DNA of 36,747 bases from the NCBI GenBank assembly GCA_000444245.1, contig ATSW01008116.1:1-36747 (forward strand). Reading direction: 5' to 3'. Within the stretch, counting starts at the first letter, position 1, and the number at the start of each line of letters is the position of its first letter. The notes beneath the pieces were generated by a model. That model saw only the letters and a program-made list of their open reading frames with translations. It did no database searches and was not told the origin of the DNA. This document shows positions 12,801-22,914 of the stretch, piece after piece. A program made the position numbers and the translations under genes. This DNA comes from Botryllus schlosseri. Lineage: Eukaryota; Chordata; Ascidiacea; Stolidobranchia; Styelidae.

Positions 12801-15800
12801 CTGTCATGCAAGATTGTCAAATGAAGCTATGGTGCCAAGTAAATTGAAGGGGCAGTTTTCAAAAAGCATAGACACTTATCTGACAAACCGCCGAGCCATT
12901 TCAAAAACACTATATGCTAGTGTGCTGCGAACTGCTTTTGATTTTGAAAGGGTGCCGCGAGTTCGGAAAGGTTGAGAGCCATTGCCTTACGCTAATGTTG
13001 CTCAGCTCGGAACAAGTCATTTCTCCATAATCAAGAGTCACACGAATGGGGTTTATATATGTTGGAGATGACACTCCAATCGAACAGGATCATGAGCATA
13101 TTAGTTGAGTTCGATACATAAATCAGTAAGATATTTTTCGTTCGTCAATGCTAAGCAGCCTAATTGTAAATCAACTATCGCCACTAGCCATATCCACTCC
13201 AGTAATGAGTCAATCTCAGATCCCGACATGCGGGCGAACTATAGCTCAGATCCGACAATCCACAGTGTACGGTGTAACTGTACGGTACAACGTTGTTGTA
13301 TAGGTAAAAGAGCTTGTTACTCCGTAAGTTGTTACTGGACTTTGTCTAGCCGGCTGATGCCGGTGAGGGTAGGGATAAAAGCGCAATATTTCGTGTGATT
13401 TGGCGGTTGCACGAGCAGGAGACCAAATATAACTTCCGTTGATACCAAGAAAAAACCTGTTAATAGGTAGAGGTACATCATCATCATTACCTGTCGTGAA
13501 TGGTAGTCATCACAATGATGACTTTCGATGGAGGCAAATGGCTCATCGAAACAGCGGCGAGAGAAAGCGAGCATAAACATAGGATTACCAGCAGTCTTGA
13601 ACAACTCGACTAGAGCGAAATGTCAGTAATCTAATTCTAATCCACTCCGTGAAATGATTCTATGCTCGAATTCTAATCTACTTGTTTATTTTTTGTGAAA
13701 ATGAGGCAGGATAACTACACAGTGCAAAACGAGCCATGTTTTGTTTACAGACATTTGGCATTCTCGCGCTTATTATGACAAATAACTTATTATATAATGA
13801 ACTTGATATTTGATGTATTTACTTTTAATTAGGAATTTCATTCAATTCAAGTTAATGTGAATTCAGTAATTCTAATTCTAATTCTTAACACTAATTCTAA
13901 TTCTTAAACAAATTAATCTACAACTTTAGTTCGAATGTAGTTTGGAAAAGCTGAGGATTTTCTGGTTGTTAACTCGGATTACCAGGTATCCATTGAGCCG
14001 TAGCTTTGAATTCGTACTGCAGAGTCGCGTTCGTCAACTGGCCCAGAAAACTCTCGAGAGCCATCGCGAAGGTTTTTGTAGCCGCGTCCTCTTCGCTAAA
14101 AGTCTTGAGCAATTCCAGCGACCAATTTCCAACGTAGGCCGGATTCACCTGAACAACGGATGATGTGTATCGTGATCTGAAATTATCATTAACTCGAATA
14201 CAAGCGTTGCATTGCGTTGTAATGAGTCGAATAAACGACGGTAGTAATTAGTTTTTTGTAGTCCAGCACCTAAGGACCTTCCGTTACGTTCGCATCAATA
14301 AAGTAGGTTAGCACATTATAAGCGTTCATGCTGACCAATCACAAATATTCTCAGGGATTCAAAGTACATATCGAAGCGGTAACGCCGTAAATTTCTACTC
14401 GAGTACAAGAAGAAGTAGCGATTTCGAAGACATATCAAATCTACACCAGGACAAAGTAGACAATTACAGGTCGCATGCTCTTTGCAGTAAAGTGGAATTA
14501 GCTTCTAAATCGCAAGGTATATCGTCACGACTAACATAAACCATAAACAGATGCAGCTTCAAGTATATATGTTAACATATTCACCCACGAAATCGATGCT
14601 AAAGCTACTTTTCAAATACAAATAGTAAAGCGTACGTGGTTTTACTCGAATAAAATGTCCAAATATAAGTGGTATATTCTAAAAGAAGTGCACGCTTTTG
14701 TTTGTATAAATAGTGCGAGTGGGGAAAATGTATACTTGGTGGGGTCACCATACGTCCTCTTTCAAGAGGATTTTCCTTCTTTTTTCAATGAATTGAAATG
14801 AAAGTGTCCTCGGAGAACGCCTAAATGTCCTCTTTTTGAGAATTTGTTCTCTTTTTCCACAAGAAAGATTAAAAAATGCAACCAAAAACGAGACTCCGAC
14901 GCAGCAAACGTCGGGGTTCCTTAAAAACACGGGTAAATCTTTTTTTTCAAGTCAACACAGTACTATCGGTTGAAAATTTTTCAGAAGCACCAGTTTTGTT
15001 GTCCAGTGCTGGAGCTTTCAGACTTGTTGAGAAGTGTCCTCTTTTTAGAATTTCAAAATATGCTAACCCCAGTACTTAAGTGCTCCGAAAAGCAGATTTA
15101 CTTCGCTATACAAGAAAAGAGGGTGTACTTAACTCCGACCCAACGGGTGGTAGGCTACACGGAAGCAGAACGTGACTCAGAATTATATCGCGCTCATTAA
15201 TCCTACGTGAGTACGTGTATACCTCCCTACGTTCCTACGCGGATGCATAATTTTGAATAAAATGTTGTACTCGATTTATACCGCGGTATAAGTCTGAGTT
15301 AGGTCCTGGTTTCGTGAGCCACGGGTGTACTACGACACGTATATTCACGACCGTATATACCAGGGGTTGTACACGGGTGCAAATACACACCGACTACTCT
15401 CCAATTCTGGAAATATCACCCTACAAAATCCATACCTGCAGCCCCCTAGCAAGATCGGGCATTGCGTCGAGCACAGGATTCACGTATCGACCGACATCTT
15501 CGGGTATCTGATACGATGCCTTGATGGTCGACACCATGTCTTCTGTGGACTTCGTCCAGTCCGCTGGATTTATGTTCCCGGCGAGTTTGAACGCCACGTC
15601 GTACCACAACTCGGCTTGCCAATTCGAAGGAAAAATGGACCGCACAAGGCCAGGCGCTCGGTCTATCAATGTAGTCCATACTGGGTTCAATGGTCCAGAG
15701 ACTTTTAAGCTTGCAAGTAAGGAGCGAATGGCAGATGAGAATTCGTCATTCTTGGTGTCTAACTGAGCGAATGCGTTGAAGAAGTCCGCAACAGAAGCAT

Positions 15801-17030
15801 CAGATCGCTTTCCTTCGATCGCATCAGTAAGAATCCGCACTATAGACGGTTTCAGAGGTTCAGCTTTCTTAAGGTTGAACCCAAGATTTTCGTTAAATGC
15901 GAACAGGCCGTCCACAAACGCTGTCATCCCCGTGCCGTCCGAAAGGAGTTCCTTCAGCGAAGTGGAGACGTTTCTGCCGAATTCGATCACTGTAAGATTG
16001 ACGGCGTCTACGATGCCTGGTATCATGTCGAGAAGGTTGGCCGGGTCGAACGTGCTGCCGCTGCCGAAGAGATTTTGACAGTCGAGATAGTTCGCGTAGG
16101 CGCTGCTGACACACGCGCCGTATCGCATCGCTGTCCTCAAGGGCTTATCTAAAAATTAATTACAAAACAGTCACGAGCAGACTTGGACAACTAGATAACT
16201 CGATATCGTTTTGGTATTTATCCCAACACCGTTGATGTAGGTCGCCTAAGCAGCAACCCGGTGGACATCAAAGATATGGTACATATAAATTCACCGAAAG
16301 TACGGAATCGTATCAGTATATAACAACGGTTTTCAGCCAATGGTGCGCGAATTTATTTCAGGTAGCACGCATTCATAGTGAAGCAAAATTACAATTTTTA
16401 CAAATCGCTAACCTGCTTGTTTTCTAATACAAGAAATGTCTTCATTGACTGCAGTGTAGACATGTATAGACGGGGCCTACGAATATCGTAGGCCCCGGTA
16501 TAGATAAATACTTTGCGTGTCATTCGACTCGGCGCGCCCCGTCGAGATCAGTTTTGGAGTAGAAACAATTGCAAGCATCAGCATTTTGCCTTGTTAGTGT
16601 CTGGTATTATTGATATGGGGAATCAGGTCGTGGGGCCGCATTTGTTTCGAAATTTGCGGGATGACATATTTTTTAATTCGTCTATGTAAATAATCCTATA
16701 TGCATTTCGAGTGAAGTTGAGTTTCTCATTAATTTGTTGGTACGCAACAAAATCGTAGAAACTCGAAGTGATACGTGGTAAGAAAAGATTGAGAACGATT
16801 ATGGTATGCAACAAAGCCACCTCACCTGCCAACAAAACGTCTACTGCGAATTCCTGACCCATGCATTCGCTGTTGCCGGTACATTCGCGTTCCGTCCAGT
16901 AATAGAGGGGGATTCCATTGAAAGACATGTTGAAGCCTTCGTGGCATTTCAAAGCGTAAGATGAGGAAATAAGTACTTGCAGACAAATCACAACTGCAGC
17001 GAGAGCCGATGGCGCCATAGTCGCAAACAT
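6633..17030 (-). CDS. Gene A: seven-exon secreted glycoprotein of unknown family, complete
   Basis: Spliced CDS on the minus strand: 17030-16826, 16148-15436, 14148-13983, 10222-9936, 9496-9374, 8405-8092, 6894-6633. All introns are GT-AG and all junction phases agree (1,0,1,0,0,2), giving about 689 residues ending at TAA. The N-terminus is a hydrophobic signal peptide (about residues 5-26). Cysteines at about 29, 50, 56, 81 and 92 suggest a small disulfide-bonded head. The remaining roughly 590 residues are rich in Leu, Ala and amphipathic helix patterns, with a single further Cys in exon 6. N-glycosylation sequons occur at about N34, N119, N128, N314, N346, N399, N509 and N514, with more in exons 6 and 7. 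There is no transmembrane segment after the signal and no obvious GPI tail, so a soluble secreted protein is inferred. I do not recognise the fold and assign no function. The partial paralog B downstream supports the exon structure of exons 5-7. Confidence 0.75.
7541..7590. mobile_element. hAT terminal fragment
   Basis: GGTTGGGAAACAATGG after AGGTGTTGAAAAA resembles an inverted hAT terminus of the TTTCCCAACC type. No opposite end was found, so this is a solo remnant in the gene A 3' part of intron 6. Confidence 0.4.
8092..8405 (-). CDS. Gene A exon 6, with divergent patch
   Basis: Encodes residues 499-602 plus two bases. The acceptor is TTAACAG followed by CCTCTTTTC, phase 0. It contains two closely spaced sequons (NGT twice) and a conserved Cys in the stretch DVINACYEVISSYK. 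I place the donor at GTCAA|GTACGTGC (8091-8090), because the identical AAGTACGTGC occurs at the same place in gene B and gives phase 2, which exon 7 needs. Open frame continuing past it to 8016 diverges from B and is taken as intron. The N bases at 8074-8078 therefore fall in the intron. Confidence 0.75.
9374..9496 (-). CDS. Gene A exon 5
   Basis: Forty-one codons, phase 0 at both ends, between the acceptor GCTTTCAG and the donor ATCCAG|GTAGTT. The sequence starts VIDDEFKKWP and contains the stretch GTVPDELRPML. It matches the gene B exon at 33932-34054 in length and at 36 of 41 residues. The intron bases just outside the acceptor (about 9497-9540) are also similar to those at 34055-34100, which points to a fairly recent segmental duplication. 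Confidence 0.8.
9936..10222 (-). CDS. Gene A exon 4
   Basis: Encodes residues 362-457. The acceptor TGTATTTCAG is followed by GTCTGTTC; the first two bases complete the split Gly codon from exon 3. One sequon is seen (N399, in ANET). I end the exon at the donor TCCAAG|GTAAAA (9935-9934), phase 0. The same frame stays open for 32 more codons to a weaker donor ATGAAG|GTCTGA at 9839-9838, also phase 0, so a longer isoform ending at 9840 is possible. No counterpart from gene B is in the window to decide between them. Confidence 0.68.
10556..10758. mobile_element. hAT-like MITE, 203 bp, GTTACCATA family
   Basis: Perfect duplications GTTTATGA at 10548-10555 and 10759-10766. Starts TAGGGTTCCTC and ends CGGTAACCCTA. 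Inside near the right end is CTCTTAAAAGAGGGACGTAC. It lies in intron 3 of gene A. Same family as 12222-12525 and 14740-15071. Confidence 0.85.
10933..11000. mobile_element. hAT left-end fragment
   Basis: CAGGGGCGGCCAACCCGTGGCC is typical of a widespread class of hAT termini that lead into GGCC-rich subterminal sequence. I found no matching right end before 11382, so its length is unknown. Confidence 0.4.
12222..12525. mobile_element. Nested hAT-like MITE, GTTACCATA family
   Basis: Starts TAGTGTTACCATA and ends CGTAACCCCA. Flanks TTGTTTCA and CTGTTTCA match at seven of eight bases. The right side carries CCTCTTAAGAGGACG. Inserted in the 11382-12984 hAT and therefore younger than it. Confidence 0.75.
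12706..12975 (+). pseudogene. hAT transposase N-terminal remnant (BED zinc finger)
   Basis: The frame contains VICHARLSNEAMVPSKLKG, which matches the typical BED-finger stretch of ZBED5-type hAT transposases (C..C, then LSNEAM.PSKLKRH). The usual first Cys and the histidine pair at the C-terminal half are degraded, and no catalytic domain follows: the element ends within the next 10 bases or so. Same orientation as the plus strand. An internally deleted, inactive transposase remnant. Confidence 0.65.
13592..13980. repeat. TTCTAAT-rich inverted-repeat element, copy 1
   Basis: Begins near AGTCTTGAACAACT and ends TTGTTAACTCGGATT. The interior holds several runs of TTCTAATTCTAAT and a block (GTGAAATGATTCTATGCTC and later AAACGAGCCA) shared with 24515-24935. 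It lies in intron 3 of gene A, and its right end touches the donor of exon 3. Non-coding. Confidence 0.55.
13983..14148 (-). CDS. Gene A exon 3
   Basis: Encodes residues 307-361 plus one base. The acceptor is GTTGTTCAG, with exon sequence starting GTGAATCC, phase 0. A second possible AG lies 33 bases upstream after ATTTC but would give the wrong phase relative to exon 2. The translation starts VNPAYVGNWSLELLKTF and carries two sequons (N314, N346). The donor ACCTG|GTAATC at 13982-13981 is phase 1 and fits exon 4. A TTCTAAT-rich inverted-repeat element ends essentially at this donor, so the intron side of the donor seems to be transposon-derived. Confidence 0.68.
14740..15071. mobile_element. 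hAT-like element, GTTACCATA family
   Basis: Starts TGGGGTCACCATACGTCC and ends ATATGCTAACCCCA. The flanks ATACTTGG and GTACTTAA are only a weak duplication. Contains GTGTCCTCGGAG and GACGCAGCAAACGTCGG, shared with the middle of 4295-4826. It lies in intron 2 of gene A. Confidence 0.65.
15175..15390. repeat. Dispersed 215-bp repeat, copy in gene A intron 2
   Basis: Closely similar to 34169-34376, sharing ATTATATCGCG, CATTAATCCTA, CTACGTTCCTACG, GATTTATACC, CGGTATAAGTCTGAG and more, in the same orientation. It contains the palindrome ATACCGCGGTAT. The right end lies 45 bases from the donor of exon 2. No terminal inverted repeat was seen. Confidence 0.65.
15436..16148 (-). CDS. Gene A exon 2: large helical segment
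   Basis: Encodes residues 69-306, the longest uninterrupted coding stretch in the window. The acceptor TTTTTAG is at 16151-16149. The first two bases complete the split codon from exon 1 (Asp), and the frame is then open for 237 codons. The donor CTGCAG|GTATGG is at 15435-15434, phase 0. Two cysteines near the start (residues 81 and 92) probably pair with those of exon 1. The rest has no cysteine and shows a repeating Leu/Ile/Val/Phe periodicity typical of helices, with sequons at N119 and N128. The long antisense and shifted frames here are shadows. Confidence 0.8.
16471..16497. repeat. Perfect 12-bp hairpin, GGGGCCTACGA motif
   Basis: CGGGGCCTACGA, loop ATA, TCGTAGGCCCCG: a perfect inverted repeat in intron 1 of gene A. 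The half-motif CGTAGGCCCCG recurs at 19065-19076 and 19211-19220, and inverted at 23395-23406. It may be the terminus or core of a short dispersed element. Confidence 0.6.
16826..17030 (-). CDS. Gene A exon 1: signal peptide and cysteine-containing start
   Basis: Encodes residues 1-68 plus one base of codon 69. A hydrophobic run rich in Ala, Val, Leu and Ile ends in SSSYA before LKC, a typical signal-peptidase site. Three cysteines follow (about residues 29, 50, 56), plus one sequon (N34). There are two in-frame ATGs. The second, at 17018, has A at -3 and G at +4 and is the better start; the first, at 17030, has a weak context. The donor GGCAG|GTGAG is at 16825-16824. The open frame continues into the intron to 16623, but it is not needed because the phase-1 donor joins exon 2 perfectly. 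Confidence 0.72.
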
Positions 17031-17268
17031 ATGTACAAACGCAATCAGCTATAAGAATTCAAATAAACGCTACCTCTGTAAGGGCATAAGGAAGATAATG
17101 ATGTACCGAGTCACAATACAAAAACTATGAAGGTTCTCAGAAACAGGGTTGGGTTGAACCTTGATAATTGAACAGATTCGCAGGGTTAGGTAGATGAAGT
17201 ACTTTTATTTACACTTCAATAACATATTGCCTTCTTACACTACTCCCTCAATTGGTTATGGTTTAGAC

Positions 17269-17565
17269 CAGGGGTTCTGAAATTTAGGGGGTACGCGCAA
17301 CGGCCCTCAAAACTTGAAGGGCTCCGCGATCAAAAAAGTTTAGCAACCAACGGTTTAGAGCAGGATTTCCTTTTTTACGCGACCATACATATCATAAAGT
17401 ACACAGACAGGGCTAGTAATTTACGAATTTTCGCAAACTGTTTCTTATAGTTCATACCACCAACGTTTACTCTCAGCGGCCCCCAATCGCCCAATTTGTA
17501 GATAGCGCCCCTTCGAGGTCGCAAACGCCCCCAGAGGGCGCTGGTGGTTACTTTGAGAACCACTG
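17269..17565. mobile_element. hAT MITE, 297 bp
   Basis: Starts CAGGGGTTCTGAAA and ends TTTGAGAACCACTG. Flanks GTTTAGAC and GTTTAAAA (six of eight). It lies about 240 bases upstream of the gene A start, in the likely promoter region. Confidence 0.75.
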
Positions 17566-17700
17566 GTTTAAAATATCACTTCTTCTTGGCAGTTCAAGTG
17601 GGAGAGACTATCCCGGAGATTTTAAAAATCTAGGAATCATGTTCGAAGATGAACAGAATCATCCGATCAACTCGAAAATCTGATGGTAAACACCCTTATC

Positions 17701-18901
17701 CAGGGGTGGGCAATTATTTTCCCCCGCGGGCCAAATGAGAAGTAGAAAATACGTTGGCGGGCCGAGTGAAAAATTTTAGCTATATTCTAAAGCGTATTTT
17801 AATTTTATTTCTAAATTACATTGTTAATAAATGCTGCTGCATGAGTGAATGTATTGGCGTTAGGTAATGAGAAAGTGGCGGTTAATTAAAAAAAGATCTA
17901 TTCGCCGTCATGATTCGAAGCAATGTTGAACATGATACATTCTTAACTCTCTTTAGAACCCTATCCACGTTCTTCTATCAAGACACTAAAACAGTGGTTC
18001 TCAAATTTTTTTAGACACGCCCCCCTTTATGATAGTGAAAGATTTCGCAGCCGGACAATGCACAGAGCAACAAAGTATAAGTTGTGATTAAATCGCGCCC
18101 GAGCGCGAAATTTTTTTAAATTTATCCTCAGCTTCGCGCCTCCCTTCAGATGCATTCACGCCAAACAGTTCGAGAACCATTGCGCTGAAATATATATGGG
18201 ATAGTACAGTGCTTGTCTTGGTTGCTGCATTCCGAACAGTGTGCAGCTCAATTAGCCTTGATGTTGAGAGAAGTTAGCAGTTTATCTTGAATTCGCCCTC
18301 CCTTGACCGAGTGTTTCGTGCTCGGCAAAATCTAAAAGGACGGGTTTACCCCTAACTCCAGTATACAAATATTTAGTGCTCTAAACCTTCTTTGAAATTC
18401 AGCTTTCGGCTTTCTCTTTTTGACATGCCCCTTCATCCGTTATGGGGGATAGATATGATGAGTCATATAGCAATCGCGAGCACTGATTGACTTGTTTTTC
18501 GAATTAGGGATTTGGAAAAGCCTCGCGTAACAATTTAAAACACGAAGCCTGCCCGTATAATGCGTAATGTGACAATGGCAACAAAGAAGGTTTGACCTAA
18601 ACTATATCGAAATGGTGTTTTCCTGTGAATATAATTGTTACTCATACTTTGCCACATCGTCTTTATTTTGAATCTGGATTACGTAGCGAGGGACGTAGGC
18701 AGCGTAATCGTGGCATGTGAATGAACCTGTCACTGATACAGGCTTCACTTCAAAGTAAACGAATTACCTGTTTAGTTGATACAGCCTATGGTTTTAGTCC
18801 ATGCATCAACATTCAAAAAGCAGGTTTATTGTTATGAATTTCAAGCAACCTTTCGCGGGCCGCACAGAATGGTTTCGCGGGCCGCACTTTGCTCAGGCCT
18901 G
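17701..18901. mobile_element. hAT element with perfect target duplication, 1.2 kb
   Basis: Perfect 8-bp duplications CCCTTATC at 17693-17700 and 18902-18909. Starts CAGGGGTGGGCAA and ends TTGCTCAGGCCTG; both ends lead into CGCGGGCC words. No transposase was recognised. Contains the nested element 17992-18182 and a scrap at 18421-18460 (CATGCCCCTTCATCCGTTATG) related to that nested family. Confidence 0.88.
17992..18182. mobile_element. Nested hAT MITE, 191 bp
   Basis: Starts CAGTGGTTCTCAAA and ends GTTCGAGAACCATTG. Flanks CACTAAAA and CGCTGAAA (six of eight). Subterminal ACACGCCCCCC and TTTATGATAGTGAAAGATTT match the 5159-5464 element and the right arm of 30120-31029. Confidence 0.8.
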
Positions 18902-19033
18902 CCCTTATCTGTTGGTCAAAGTATAAAAATGAACAATTTGTCAAATTCCTCGAAAAACAAACATTTCATCTTGTTCGTTAGAATGATTTGAAACCATAAA
19001 GAGCATCGGGGAAAAAATTCACACAAAATTTCG

Positions 19034-19222
19034 AACTGAAAATGTTTCAAAAAGTTAACTTATCGTAGGCCCCGTTCAAACTCTAGGTGCTTTGCTGGAC
19101 GTCCTAACTTTGATAAAGATTTGGTCGTAAAAGGTCAAGGTTTTTTCGACTTTCATTGGATTTCATTACTTTTCAAACTAACTTTTTGAAACATTTTCAA
19201 TTAAGTTAACGTAGGCCCCGAA
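19034..19222. repeat. Foldback with CGTAGGCCCCG motifs
   Basis: AAATGTTTCAAAAAGTTAACT at the left is mirrored by AACTTTTTGAAACATTTT about 145 bases on. Each arm is followed by a CGTAGGCCCCG word. Non-coding; possibly a small foldback transposon. Confidence 0.5.
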
Positions 19223-19342
19223 CCAAATTTCAGAAATATTGCTATCTTAGTTCTGAAGTTATGGGTGTTTTCATGATTTTCCAATTCCAGCGGTAGTCTA
19301 CCCATTAAGTTTCCAAGGAAACGCGACGCTTAATATACTTAC

Positions 19343-19538
19343 CTTTTTTATTTACTTGATAATCGCTACTTCTAATCGAGTTGAAGTTTACGACGTTACT
19401 TTTATTTGAGTACCGACCAGAACTACTGTGACCATATATGTGGCTAGGCCAGCTGAATATCACCAGCAGAGCCAGAATCTTCTTTGATTCGTACAGAATG
19501 TAGCCTATATACTCGCGATGCACTTGAAGCTCTATCAT
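19343..19538 (-). CDS. Candidate first exon with signal peptide, unassigned
   Basis: An ATG at 19538 opens 65 codons ending in a consensus donor AAG|GTAAGTATA (19342-19341), phase 1. A hydrophobic run (KKILALLVIFSW) ends in a small-residue site before HSSSG, resembling a signal peptide or signal anchor, though it is preceded by about 18 hydrophilic residues. It lies 2.3 kb upstream of gene A on the same strand. Phase 1 would fit the acceptor of gene A exon 2, so it could be an alternative first exon, or the start of a separate gene. No homologous copy was found in the window. It may be a chance frame. Confidence 0.27.
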
Positions 19539-19559
19539 CCACGCGATGAAGCAGCTAAG

Positions 19560-22090
19560 ACAGTACCAATAAAATGAACTAAATTTGGGAGGTTCTAGTG
19601 AGCAGTGTCTAGTGTAGCTATAATTAGAATTCTAATCTAATTTGGAAAAGGTGAAAATTTTCCAGTTGCCGAACTCTGATCCACACACCCTAAAATAATT
19701 ATGCCAAATAGCGGGTGAAATTGTTAAAATTACGGTCCGCTGTGAAAATCGTTCCTTACTGGAAGATTTACGATTGCTCATCAAGTATATGAAACCGACC
19801 AGTAATTAAATTCTCCTCCAAACAAGATTTAATATTCAGCCGAAGCATAGACCAAAAGGAAAAGAGACTTCCTATTGTCAAACCCTAATATATCATCACT
19901 GCAACAACCATATCGAATACCAGGCCGACGCAGATAACCAAACTTGACAGCCGCATTCATAGTCTGTATAGATAGCTGCAACGCCCCTGCTTCAAGAACT
20001 CTGGACACTTCACCTACTACCTGTATGTCAAATACCAGGGCGTCTTACATCTACACGACCGGTAACGCGAAACCGCTGATTCATGCATAGCGGAAGTTGA
20101 GGCGAAGGTTTCGGATTAGATGGTCAACAATAACACTCAAATACAAATATCACAATTTGCGAATACGCTATATCGGCTAAATAAGAAAATAACAGCTTAT
20201 GAAACTACAGAAGCGTTGTCACTAGCTACAAATTGCCTTGCCTCTGTAAGTCTTATCCGACGCTCAAAAACATTCAAAAGAAAGCGACTGACGCATCGGC
20301 TCTTCGTCGCCATCCAACCCGCAAAAGCCGTGTCTCACAAAATCCTAGCTAGAATGAATGAGAACAGAGTTATGAATCGTCAGCAAAGGAGCAGTAAATA
20401 AGAATATCGTTCTGGTGTAAAATGGTTAACACCACGAATTCTTCAACAAGGACAACGTACAGACAGTACAACACTGAACTTTGACTGCACTACACTGCAT
20501 AGTGCACACTGCACGCTTTGGCAATCAATTGCATTAACCCCGGAGACCTATTTCGGACACGATTACACTTAATTGGTATTATGTAATTGCAATATGTGGC
20601 ATCGTCTCAGTATCAAGTGACGACTCCAGTCAGGGAGATTCGCCAATCTTCATTTAATACTCGACAAAAGCAACGATTTCGACCGTGCCTTCGTAAGCAG
20701 TTGGTAGTCACGTTGAAAATTATCCTGGGATCGTCAATTTGATACAGTGTTATTTAGTAGAATCGCACAAAGTTTTGCGATAGAGTTCGTTGTAAACGAA
20801 CGGTTAGGGAGGACGCAGAGACAAAAATCCAACTCGTTCGATTTTACGAGCGACGCCAACTCTTGTCTTTAAATTGCGGAGAGTGCTATAAGTCAAATAG
20901 ACTCACCAGCTCAATATTGATGCGGAACAATCAAAGGCCATAAATTCTGCAATTGGCAAACTCTTGTTTTATAATCCCGCTTGTGCGAAAAATTATCGAG
21001 ACGACAGATTTCGCATACTCGGAAAGGGTCGCTCACACTTTCATTTGTGTGCCTTGGAGTCGACTTTTATCAAAATACACCAGCCAAGGCTGTGTCAACA
21101 AAAAGAGTTCGTGTATCATCTAAAAATAGTACATTGAACGCTCTCGTATTCGACATTTCGTGCTGGTGACGTCATATTTTGTGTTACGATTGTTGATATA
21201 CGCTGTTCTTTCGAATTCTCTACTAGTTGCTGACGATTACCCCTGACGAGTGTCAGCCGAAAATATTCGGGTTCATTTCAATATGAATATACTATTCAAG
21301 TCAAATATAGTAGACGAAATTGGCTATTTCATTTCTATCGATCAAACCAAATAATTAAGAAATTGTCTTCCATATTTGAAACAGCGTTTAGTACTTCGCA
21401 TCAATATCGTCCGGTCGCCTCGACTGGATGGCACTCTTACGTTGTTTCAGGTGTCGCCTTCTTGGGTACTGATTACTGCGAAGAGCTATTACACTCGCGC
21501 CGTTGACCTACGATTAGTTAAATTTCTTCACTTTGACATTCATGAGCACTGGGTATCTCCTTACCAAGAAAAGATAACTCGTCTTGGGACATATGCCAGT
21601 GTCTCCGAGTTCAGTTGCGTTGCCGCACCGGTCGCTGAGGCGCCAATTCATTGAATCTATGCGTCGAGGCTCGGGAATTATTTACCAGATTACCATTTCG
21701 GACTTCGCGGGGCGAAGAGGAGAAACGCCCGCCGATCGGAAACTGCGCCTTCGTTGCTTGAAGGATTTGTAACTAGGCTCACTTCGCAATGATCATTTCT
21801 AAATAACCTACACTCAACTCACGCGGCTCTCACGCGCAGCTCGTTACTAATATTTCCGACGCACAATTGCGCATGGCTGGAGGAAATCTGTTATTGAATT
21901 GAACCACACCGTCTATTCATGTAGGAAGATACTGCATCAGTTGCGCTGTATGTCGAATCTGAAGCGAATGGATTAAACGGTTCTGATGTGACGCGAGGCT
22001 TCGCTGTGACACACAGGTGATGTGTAAAGTATGTAGCGTCATTCCTGTGACAAAGCAGCACTGTCGTTGGGATCATGGGTATTCATTTTC
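19560..22090. other. Gene-free spacer, little recognised
   Basis: No conserved coding exon. A fragment of the TTCTAAT family lies at about 19620-19680 (AATCTAATTTGGAAAAGGTG and the end word CCAGTTG). The plus-strand frames at 20120-20401 and 21376-21654 have no family resemblance and no splice context I trust. Confidence 0.45.
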
Positions 22091-22914
22091 CGCCTATTCC
22101 TTTTCTGATGAGGACTGTGGCACACTAGAAAGATCATAAAACATTCGCGGCACACTTACAAGAAAGTTGCTTTGAAAATCAAGTTTCCGTGGTAATGTTA
22201 TGGCTATGCCTATCTATACGAACATATATAGTTTATATACGACTGAAACGTGGCTGGATTGTTGACAAGCATACCCGCATCTCACCGTCAATTCCAAGCA
22301 GTCTCTCTCGTGAACAGATTTTCATTTCAGTCAAAACGAAAAACAAAACTACGGTCACTTAGTCATAGATGTGTACATGGCTATAAAATTCTGATTGTTT
22401 TTATATTTATCATGGTAAATCATTTGAAGAAAGACAGCCATAACTCATCCATTTTTATGGAACCAGCGTTTTAAAAAACGGGGCGTTTCGTAAATCTGTT
22501 CTCCTGCATTAGGATTGCTTGATTCGCTGCTTCCAAATGACTAACTACCAGACTATACCAGTCTGAAATTGTGAACAACAAAATCCTAAAACGTAATATT
22601 ACAGTACAAGTTGAGGTCCAGGGAGGGTACTCACGTTTGGCGGACTAATTTTTGAGCGTGAAACGAATTGAAGACTTTCTTCGACAGATAGCATAGCGGC
22701 TATGCCATAGCCCAACTATGACGTAACAATTAACCAACTCATTTATGGGCAATACCATGGTTGGTTCGGTTGCAGTGGTCAAATGTGCTTAACTGCTTAT
22801 ATATTAGCTATGAAGCAGTTAAAGCACTATAATGTCGCATATATACTAGCCTCCATGTCTCATTTTAAATATTTATAAAGTTCTTTTCGAATATTACGGC
22901 AAGATTCGCGGCAC

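Larger units (their letters stand above)
11382..12984. mobile_element. hAT element with decayed BED-finger coding remnant
   Basis: Starts CAGTGGTTCTCAACC and ends GGTTGAGAGCCATTG; flanks CCTTGCGT and CCTTACGC agree at six of eight positions. Subterminal GTGCCGCGGCAC on the left mirrors GGTGCCGCGAG on the right. It contains the nested 12222-12525 element and a degraded transposase piece at 12706-12975. It lies in intron 3 of gene A. Confidence 0.8.

Noticed and set aside
15325-15708. 127-codon plus-strand open frame
   Set aside because: It is antisense to gene A exon 2 and to the dispersed repeat; no conserved product. A shadow frame.
16834-17030. Gene A exon 1 as a three-finger (Ly6/uPAR) domain
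   Set aside because: The Cys spacing is only loosely similar, and the expected C-x-x-C start and CC...CN end are absent.
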